DNA from: Sphingomonadales bacterium
GTDB taxonomy: Bacteria; Pseudomonadota; Alphaproteobacteria; Sphingomonadales; Sphingomonadaceae
Direction: 5' to 3'
Assembly: GCA_017302775.1 (NCBI GenBank)
Contig: JAFLDC010000023.1
Location: 1-13,124, forward strand
DNA length: 13,124 nt
The notes under the pieces were generated by a model, which saw nothing but the letters and a program-made list of their open reading frames with translations, had not been told where the DNA came from and did not search any database. Made by a program: the position numbers and the translations under genes. Shown here in pieces: positions 7,705 through 13,124 of this stretch (position 1 is the first letter of the stretch; each line of letters begins with the position of its first letter).

Positions 7705-7732
7705 TTGTACATAGCGCCTATGTTTTTATACA
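7705..7732 (+). promoter_or_regulatory. Candidate putA promoter (TTGTAC-N16-TATACA)
   Basis: TTGTAC at 7705-7710 and TATACA at 7727-7732 are spaced by 16 bases in the AT-richest part of the spacer. Transcription would start near 7739 and give a leader of about 43 bases. The spacer between the two boxes is occupied by a perfect inverted repeat, a usual place for a repressor. Matches to the consensus are partial, so this is a candidate only. Confidence 0.35.
7709..7723. repeat. Perfect inverted repeat ACATAG-CGC-CTATGT
   Basis: Six-base arms (7709-7714 and 7718-7723) flank a three-base centre. It lies in the divergent spacer inside the candidate putA promoter, between its -35 and -10 boxes. 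The size and position suit an operator for a dimeric regulator, which is inference; it is too short to act as a terminator and has no clean T-run on either strand. Confidence 0.6.
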
Positions 7733-7743
7733 GGTTCAACCCG

Positions 7744-7769
7744 GCATTGGTTTCCGATGCAACCAATGC
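7744..7769. repeat. Perfect 9-bp inverted repeat GCATTGGTT-N8-AACCAATGC before putA
   Basis: Arms at 7744-7752 and 7761-7769 are perfectly complementary, with an eight-base centre. The repeat ends 12 bases before the putA ATG, directly ahead of the weak AGGG at 7771-7774. It could be a transcription-factor site shared by the divergent genes. If the promoter call is right, it could instead be a hairpin in the putA leader abutting the ribosome-binding region. No T-run follows, so it is not a terminator. Confidence 0.75.
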
Positions 7770-7781
7770 TAGGGCGCGCGG

Positions 7782-10700
7782 ATGCCCCACAAGCTTGATC
7801 GCTCCGCCCTGCGTGCCGCTTTCCGGATGGATGAGGAAGCCTGCGTCGCAGAATGCCTGGTTCAGGCCGCCCCTGTTTCCGCGGTCCATGCAGAGGCGAG
7901 CCGCATCGCGACACGGTTGGTCGAAGGTGCGCGCGATCACAAGGCAAGCGGCCTTGACGCATTCTTGCAGGCCTACGGGCTAGGCACTGACGAAGGCATT
8001 GCGTTGATGTGCCTGGCCGAGGCGTTACTGCGCGTGCCGGATGCCGCGACGGCCGATGCCCTGATCAACGACAAGCTGGGCGGGATCGACTGGTCGGAGC
8101 ATGTCGGTGAAAGCTCCAGTACTTTCGTCAACGCTGCGACCTTTTCGCTGATGCTGACGGGGCAAGTATTGCAGCAGAAGCACGCCGGCGGATTTGGCGC
8201 CTCGCTCAAGCGTGCAGTCGGACGGCTGGGTGAACCGGTGATCCGACAAGCCACCTTGCAGGCCATGAAGATCCTGGGCGGGCAGTTTGTCTTCGGCCGA
8301 ACCATCGACGAAGCGCTGGAACGCGCTGCGCCCGAGCGCAAGCAGGGGCTGACTCACAGCTTCGACATGCTGGGCGAAGCGGCGATGACTTTCGACGACG
8401 CCGAACGCTATCGCCGTTCCTATGCCACGGCGCTGACCCGGATCGCGCAGGAAGCCGGTGCGGGCGTGATCCGTTCACCGGGTATCTCGGTCAAATTGTC
8501 GGCCTTGTTTCCCCGCTATGATTTCCTGCACGCCGCAGCGGCCAAGGCGGTACTGGTGCCCATGCTCAAGGAACTGGCGCTGCAAGCAGCCGCTGCAAAC
8601 ATCCATTTCACCATCGACGCCGAGGAAGCCGAACGGCTTGAACTGTCGCTCGACATCATCGAGGAACTGGTCGCCGATCCGGACCTGTTTGTGAACGGTT
8701 GGCAGGGCTTTGGGCTTGCGTTGCAAGCCTATTCGAAACGCGCAGTACCGCTGACCGAATGGGTAGCCGCGCTCGCCCGCAAGTATCACCGCCGGATCAT
8801 GGTCCGGCTGGTCAAGGGCGCCTATTGGGATAGCGAGGTCAAACTGAGCCAGGTTGGCGGGCATAGCGATTACCCGGTATTCACCCGCAAGGTCGCGACC
8901 GACGTTTCCTACCTCGCCTGCGCCGCCAAGTTGCTCGCCGCACCCGATGCGATCTATCCAGCCTTCGCCACGCATAACGCCTATACGATCGGGGCGATCA
9001 AGGCGCTGGCAGGCAATGCCGAGTTCGAGTTCCAACGGCTCCACGGCATGGGCGAAGACGTCTACGAAGAACTGGCCCGGTTCGAAGCAGAGCTGGGTCA
9101 GCCGCGCACCCCGGTGCGGATCTACGCCCCAGTGGGAGGCCACAAGGAACTGCTGGCCTATCTGGTCCGCCGCCTGCTGGAAAACGGGGCGAATTCGTCG
9201 TTCGTCAATCGCATGGCCGATGCCGAAGTGCCGGTGACCGAACTGGTCGGGGATCCGGTGGCCGAACTCGCCGCTCTTGCGCCGCGCCGCAACCCGGCGA
9301 TCCCCTTGCCATGCGACATCTTCCCGGGGCGGCGCAACAGCGCGGGCATCGATCTCGCCGACCCGCTGGTGCGCGAACCGCTGCTGTCCGAGCTGGCCGA
9401 ACTCGCCGGTGAAGACGACTGGACCGCAGCGCCAACCGTCGAATTGCCCCATGCTGCGGTTTCAAGCGTCATCGCTGCGCCATATGACCATTCTGACACA
9501 GTCGGCACAGCGCGGTCTGCAGGCGCCGGCGAGATCGACGAGATGATCTCCCGGGCGGTCGGCTTTCAGCCAGGCTGGGATATGCTGGGCGGCAGCGAAC
9601 GCGCAGCCAGGCTCGACGAGGTCGCCGACCTGTACGAGACGCACACCGTCCAGATCCTTTCGCTGTGCCAGCGTGAGGCTGGAAAATCGCTGGTTGACGC
9701 CGTGCTGGAACTGCGCGAAGCAGTTGATTTTCTTCGCTATTACGCGGCCGAAGCGCGCCGCCTGTTCACGCCCGAAGGCGAGATTCTGCCCGGCCCGACC
9801 GGGGAAAGCAACCGTCTGACGCTGCATGGGCGCGGCGTCTTCGTGGCGATCAGTCCGTGGAATTTCCCGCTTGCGATCTTCACCGGCCTCATCGCTGGTC
9901 CGCTGGCGGCGGGCAACACAGTCATCGCCAAGCCCGCCGAACAAACCCCGCTGATCGCCGATCTGGCGATCCGGCTGTTCCATGAAGCCGGGATATCGGA
10001 CGGCGTAGTCCAACTCGCCCCCGGTGACGGTTCGGTCGGCGCGATGCTCACCGCCGACCCGCGCATTGCCGGTGTGGTATTCACCGGCTCGACCGAAACC
10101 GCTCGTGCCATCAACCGCTCGCTCGCTGATCGGGATGGCCCGCTTGCCCAGTTCATCGCCGAAACCGGCGGGCAGAACGCCATGATCGTCGATAGCTCGG
10201 CGCTGCCCGAACAAGTGACCCGCGATGTGGTGGCGAGCGCGTTCCAGAGTGCCGGACAGCGCTGTTCGGCGCTGCGCGTGCTGTACCTGCAAGACGATGT
10301 CTACGACACCATGCTGGAAATGATCCGCGGCGCCTTCGCGGCGCTGGTGATCGGCTCCCCGGAAGACCTAGCCACGGACGTCGGCCCGGTAATCGATGCC
10401 GAAGCCAAGGCCAAGCTCGAAGCGCACATCGCCGCAATGGCCGCTGGCGGTCATACCCTGTGGCGGCGCGACCTGCCCGCTGCCTCAGCCAACGGCACTT
10501 TTGTTGCCCCGACGATTATCGAGATAGACTCGATCCGGGAACTGGAGCGCGAGAACTTCGGCCCCGTGCTGCACGTCGCGCGGTTCAAGGCTGACGAACT
10601 GGAACAGGTGATCGCCGATATCAACGCGACCGGGTTTGGCCTGACCCTTGGTCTGCACAGCCGGATCGACGCGGCCCGCCGCCTGGTTGAGACACAGGCC

Positions 10701-10895
10701 CGCGTCGGCAACTTCTACGTCAACCGCAATCAGATCGGCGCGGTCATCGGCAGTCAGCCGTTCGGCGGCGAAGGCTTGTCCGGGACCGGGCCGAAGGCTG
10801 GCGGACCGCACTATGTCGCCCGCTTCGCCACCGAACGGGTGACCTGCATCGATACCACCGCGGCAGGTGGCAACGCCAGCCTGATGGCGGGCTGA
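7782..10895 (+). CDS. putA: Bifunctional proline dehydrogenase / P5C dehydrogenase PutA
   Basis: It oxidises L-proline to glutamate in two channelled steps, first with FAD (electrons to quinone at the inner membrane), then with NAD+. The 1037 residues match the short PutA branch: there is no N-terminal ribbon-helix-helix domain, so it should not repress its own gene. Proline dehydrogenase (about 200-475) shows VKLSALFPRYD from 237, DAEE at 279-282, VKGAYWD from 344, THNA at 397-400, and the proline-carboxylate pair R463-R464. The aldehyde dehydrogenase part (about 540-1010) shows PWNFP at 692-696, FTGST at 767-771, the ETGGQN block with E794, catalytic C828 in GQRCSA, and PFGGEGLSG at 993-1001. 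The frame is intact. A stop lies just upstream in frame, so the ATG at 7782 is the first possible start. It diverges from the c-di-GMP genes across a 124-base spacer. Confidence 0.97.
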   Translation: MPHKLDRSALRAAFRMDEEACVAECLVQAAPVSAVHAEASRIATRLVEGARDHKASGLDAFLQAYGLGTDEGIALMCLAEALLRVPDAATADALINDKLGGIDWSEHVGESSSTFVNAATFSLMLTGQVLQQKHAGGFGASLKRAVGRLGEPVIRQATLQAMKILGGQFVFGRTIDEALERAAPERKQGLTHSFDMLGEAAMTFDDAERYRRSYATALTRIAQEAGAGVIRSPGISVKLSALFPRYDFLHAAAAKAVLVPMLKELALQAAAANIHFTIDAEEAERLELSLDIIEELVADPDLFVNGWQGFGLALQAYSKRAVPLTEWVAALARKYHRRIMVRLVKGAYWDSEVKLSQVGGHSDYPVFTRKVATDVSYLACAAKLLAAPDAIYPAFATHNAYTIGAIKALAGNAEFEFQRLHGMGEDVYEELARFEAELGQPRTPVRIYAPVGGHKELLAYLVRRLLENGANSSFVNRMADAEVPVTELVGDPVAELAALAPRRNPAIPLPCDIFPGRRNSAGIDLADPLVREPLLSELAELAGEDDWTAAPTVELPHAAVSSVIAAPYDHSDTVGTARSAGAGEIDEMISRAVGFQPGWDMLGGSERAARLDEVADLYETHTVQILSLCQREAGKSLVDAVLELREAVDFLRYYAAEARRLFTPEGEILPGPTGESNRLTLHGRGVFVAISPWNFPLAIFTGLIAGPLAAGNTVIAKPAEQTPLIADLAIRLFHEAGISDGVVQLAPGDGSVGAMLTADPRIAGVVFTGSTETARAINRSLADRDGPLAQFIAETGGQNAMIVDSSALPEQVTRDVVASAFQSAGQRCSALRVLYLQDDVYDTMLEMIRGAFAALVIGSPEDLATDVGPVIDAEAKAKLEAHIAAMAAGGHTLWRRDLPAASANGTFVAPTIIEIDSIRELERENFGPVLHVARFKADELEQVIADINATGFGLTLGLHSRIDAARRLVETQARVGNFYVNRNQIGAVIGSQPFGGEGLSGTGPKAGGPHYVARFATERVTCIDTTAAGGNASLMAG

Positions 10896-10966
10896 CCCGT
10901 CCAAGCCTTGCCATCGCCCGCGTCCACTCATAGCGTCGCCTGCACCAAGGAGCGGGAGCGGCGATA

Positions 10967-12433
10967 GTGAACAAGTGGTTTCTGGGTGTTGGCGGCGTGG
11001 TTCTGGCACTGGGCGGCCTGGTGGCTGTACGGACGGTAACGTTTGTTCCTGGTGCCGTAGCAGACGGTTCGGCGATCAAGGTTGCTCCCGCTGCGGCATT
11101 CGACACCAATCTCGCTGCGCAGCATCTTGGTGAGGCGGTGCGCTTTCAGACGGTAAGCAACCAGGACGCCAGTCAGAACCAGGTCGCCGAATGGGACAAG
11201 CTCCACACCTGGCTCCGCACCACCTATCCCAATGCTCATGCGGCCATGCGGCAGGAAAAACTGGGACAGACACTGGTCTACACCTGGCTGGGCAGCGATC
11301 CGGCGGCCCAGCCGATCATCATGATGGCGCATCAGGATGTTGTCCCCGTCACCGCCGGGACTGAGAAGGACTGGAAGTACCAGCCCTTCGCCGGGACCAT
11401 CGCCGAAGGCGCTGTGTGGGGGCGCGGCACGATTGATGACAAGGGTTCGCTGGTCGCCTTGTTCGAGGCGGCGGACGCGCTCGCCCGCGCCGGGTTCCGA
11501 CCGAAACGGACGATCTATCTGGTATCCGGCCACGACGAGGAGGTCGGCGGTACCGGGGCACAAGCCGCTGCAAAGCTGCTCGCCAGTCGCAAGGTGAAGG
11601 CCCTGTTCACACTGGATGAAGGCGGGCTGATCACCACCGATACGCCGGTCATCAATGCCCCGGCGATGATGATCGGGGTAGCCGAAAAAGGCTATGTCAC
11701 GCTGCGGATCACGGCGCCGGCCACCGGCGGACATTCATCGATGCCGCCGCGCGAAATCGGTACCGTCAACCTCGCCAAGGCGGTGGTTGCCGTCAACGAG
11801 AACCAGTTTCCGCTGGAACTGCGCGGGCCCGCCGCCGCAATGATCGAAGTGCTGGGCGCGAAGGCTGGCGGCATGACCAAGGTGGCGGTTGCCAACAAGT
11901 GGCTGCTGGGCGGCCTGATTACCCGGCAGATGGCGCAGAGCCCGGCCTCGGCCGCATCGCTGCACACCACCATTGCCCCAACCATGCTGGAGGGATCGCC
12001 CAAGGAGAACGTCCTGCCGCAAACCGCCAGTGCCCTGATCAACTACCGGATCGCGCCATGGGATTCGTCCGCCAAAGTGCTGGAGAGCGCGCGTACCGCA
12101 ACCGCCGGCCTGGGCGTTAAGGTCGATTTCACCGAGCGCACGCCGGGCGAGCCTAGCCCGGTATCTTCGGCAACCTCGCTGGGCTGGCAAATGATCGTTG
12201 CATCGGCGCAGGCCGGCCATCCCGGTACGATTGCCGCGCCCTATCTGGTGGTTGGCGGCACCGACAGCAAGCACATGGCCGGCGTTTCAACGGATGTGTA
12301 TCGCTTCGCGGCAATCAGCATGGCTACCAGCGACGTCAAGATGATCCACGGCACCAACGAACATATCACCTTGAAAAACCTGGAAAGCGCCATCGCGTTC
12401 TACGCCCGCCTGCTGGCAACGGCAGCGGGCTGA
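10967..12433 (+). CDS. M20 family metallopeptidase, PM20D1 / carboxypeptidase S type, membrane-anchored or exported
   Basis: A 488-residue zinc hydrolase that should cleave peptide or N-acyl amino acid amide bonds. A hydrophobic N-terminus at about 5-27 (WFLGVGGVVLALGGLVAV) acts as signal anchor or signal peptide, placing the enzyme in the periplasm. Metal and catalytic residues of the M20 family are present in order: H122-x-D124 (MAHQDVVPV), D157 (GTIDDKG), E191-E192 (DEEVGG), D217 (LDEGG) and H461 (IHGTNEH). H256 in GGHSSMPP is in the lid domain. Length and motifs fit the carboxypeptidase S / PM20D1 branch rather than the shorter ArgE or DapE types. The GTG start has GGAG eight bases upstream (10955-10958) and a second GGAG at 10949-10952. 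It lies 71 bases after putA with no visible terminator, so co-transcription is possible. The exact substrate cannot be read from sequence. Confidence 0.9.
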   Translation: MNKWFLGVGGVVLALGGLVAVRTVTFVPGAVADGSAIKVAPAAAFDTNLAAQHLGEAVRFQTVSNQDASQNQVAEWDKLHTWLRTTYPNAHAAMRQEKLGQTLVYTWLGSDPAAQPIIMMAHQDVVPVTAGTEKDWKYQPFAGTIAEGAVWGRGTIDDKGSLVALFEAADALARAGFRPKRTIYLVSGHDEEVGGTGAQAAAKLLASRKVKALFTLDEGGLITTDTPVINAPAMMIGVAEKGYVTLRITAPATGGHSSMPPREIGTVNLAKAVVAVNENQFPLELRGPAAAMIEVLGAKAGGMTKVAVANKWLLGGLITRQMAQSPASAASLHTTIAPTMLEGSPKENVLPQTASALINYRIAPWDSSAKVLESARTATAGLGVKVDFTERTPGEPSPVSSATSLGWQMIVASAQAGHPGTIAAPYLVVGGTDSKHMAGVSTDVYRFAAISMATSDVKMIHGTNEHITLKNLESAIAFYARLLATAAG

Positions 12434-12443
12434 CGATAGGCAC

Positions 12444-12471
12444 TTGCCGTTCTTAATCGCTCGGTTAATCT
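12444..12471 (+). promoter_or_regulatory. Candidate promoter for the acyl-CoA synthetase gene
   Basis: TTGCCG at 12444-12449 and TAATCT at 12466-12471 are separated by 16 bases in the 60-base gap after the M20 gene. TTAATC also occurs twice, at 12453-12458 and 12465-12470, exactly 12 bases apart. Either could be chance; the spacing is acceptable for a housekeeping promoter in this group. Confidence 0.25.
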
Positions 12472-12493
12472 ACCGGAAGGGAGAGTGAAGCCG

Positions 12494-13124
12494 ATGATCG
12501 ATCAAGCCACCTATGACCGCTTGCTGGCCAAGGCGCAGCTCACCCGCGACCTGTTCACGTTCGACGAGTTTCTGCGGTACTGGGCAGCGGACCGCCCCGA
12601 TCGCGCGGCCATGGAAGGTGATGACCTGACCTTCAGCTTTGCCGAGCTGGAAGACAGCACGGCACGGGTCGCCTCCGCCCTGCTCGCACTGGGACTGAAC
12701 AAGGGTGACCGGATCTGCTGGTTCGGCAAGAACAGCGTCACTTATTTCACGCTGTTCTTTGGCGCGGCGCGGGCGGGAGTAGTGATGGTCCCGGTCGGCT
12801 GGCGACTGGCCGAACCCGAAGCGGCCTTCATCATCGACAATGCCGAAGCCAAATTGCTGTTTCTGGGCGACGGGTTTGACGCCTGCACCGACACGCTCGG
12901 CCAGCGCCCCGGCCTACTGCACTGTTTCACTGCGGATGCGGCGCGCCGCGAGGTGATCGCGGCGCCGCGCGCCGAGTTCGAACCCTCGCAGGCGGACGAA
13001 GCCGTGCTGCAGCTGTACACCAGCGGCACCACCGGCAACCCCAAGGGCGCAGTGCTGTCCAACCGCAACCTGTTCGGTCTGCGCAAGGCGGGGCTGGACA
13101 ATCCGCCCGCGCACTCACTGTGGG
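12494..13124 (+). CDS. Acyl-CoA synthetase / AMP-binding (ANL) enzyme, N-terminal 210 residues (cut by window edge)
   Basis: I translated this directly from the ATG at 12494; the frame is open to the right edge. It activates a carboxylic acid as an acyl-adenylate and then transfers it to CoA. The start of the ANL fold is visible: FDEFLRYWAADRPDRAAM near 23-40, then FSFAELEDSTARVASALLALG at about 48-68 and the NPKR-less segment FFGAARAGVVMVPVGWRL at about 89-106. The phosphate-binding loop YTSGTTGNPKG is complete at 175-185. The N-terminus length and VGWRL segment suit the fatty or aromatic acyl-CoA ligases, but the specificity region and the catalytic lysine lie outside the window. GAAGGGAG lies upstream at about 12477-12484; a GTG at 12485 is in frame, too close to that site to be preferred. 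It follows the M20 gene by 60 bases. Confidence 0.92.
   Translation, partial: MIDQATYDRLLAKAQLTRDLFTFDEFLRYWAADRPDRAAMEGDDLTFSFAELEDSTARVASALLALGLNKGDRICWFGKNSVTYFTLFFGAARAGVVMVPVGWRLAEPEAAFIIDNAEAKLLFLGDGFDACTDTLGQRPGLLHCFTADAARREVIAAPRAEFEPSQADEAVLQLYTSGTTGNPKGAVLSNRNLFGLRKAGLDNPPAHSLW

Noticed and set aside
7667..7775. Matching GCCCTAGC and GCTAGGGC near the two divergent start codons
   Set aside because: Both copies coincide with the weak AGGG ribosome-binding sequences of the two genes, so the symmetry is explained by their function and 8 bases can recur by chance.
8475..9452. Long open frame of 325 codons on the minus strand inside putA
   Set aside because: It is the complement of the proline dehydrogenase domain, with no family resemblance; the GC-rich third positions of putA keep the opposite strand open.
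10896..10966. Possible terminator between putA and the M20 gene
   Set aside because: No stem of useful length followed by a T-run is visible in this stretch.
10928..11734. Open frame of 268 codons on the minus strand over the M20 gene
   Set aside because: It is antisense to the metal-binding core of a clear M20 enzyme and lacks any motif or plausible start context.

Overview
The window is GC-rich, almost fully coding DNA with short spacers. It reads as chromosome of an alphaproteobacterium, most likely Sphingomonadales (Erythrobacter/Novosphingobium-like). That placement is an inference from codon usage and overall protein character, not from a marker gene. There are no RNA genes, mobile elements, CRISPR arrays or phage genes that I can see.

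The layout is two gene trains diverging from a 124-bp spacer at 7658-7781. The leftward train (minus strand) begins with a complete YfiBNR/TpbB-type c-di-GMP signalling set. It contains a periplasmic YfiR-like repressor (7657-7099, frame broken by one extra base), a membrane diguanylate cyclase YfiN/TpbB-like protein (7096-5852, intact GGDEF and I-site), and an OmpA-domain lipoprotein YfiB-like protein (5859-5374). After 46 bp the same strand continues with a fused ATP-dependent 5-oxoprolinase (5327-1743). The two paired 5-oxoproline-permease subunits follow: DUF969 (1746-1099) and DUF979 (1102-211, also frame-broken by one extra base). Last is the N-terminus of a DUF2891 protein (211 to beyond the left edge). 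From the oxoprolinase onward every junction is an ATGA or TGATG overlap, so the four genes are one translationally coupled unit. Its evident job is import of 5-oxoproline and ATP-driven opening to glutamate.

The rightward train (plus strand) is a bifunctional proline dehydrogenase / P5C dehydrogenase PutA without the DNA-binding domain (7782-10895), a membrane-anchored or exported M20 metallopeptidase of the PM20D1/carboxypeptidase S type (10967-12433), and the N-terminal third of an acyl-CoA synthetase cut by the right edge (12494 onward). Two of the three are clearly catabolic, and PutA, like the oxoprolinase on the other side, ends at glutamate.

The divergent spacer carries two clear inverted repeats. 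One sits between the -35 and -10 of a plausible putA promoter. The other is a 9-bp-arm repeat just ahead of the putA ribosome-binding region.

Most worth checking are the two single-base frame breaks (yfiR-like and DUF979), the inverted repeats before putA, the co-directional arrangement of a c-di-GMP switch with a 5-oxoproline operon, the attachment of DUF2891 to that operon, and the possible N-acyl amino acid route suggested by M20 plus acyl-CoA synthetase beside putA. I did not find evidence for a wholly new kind of system; the components are known families in an informative arrangement.
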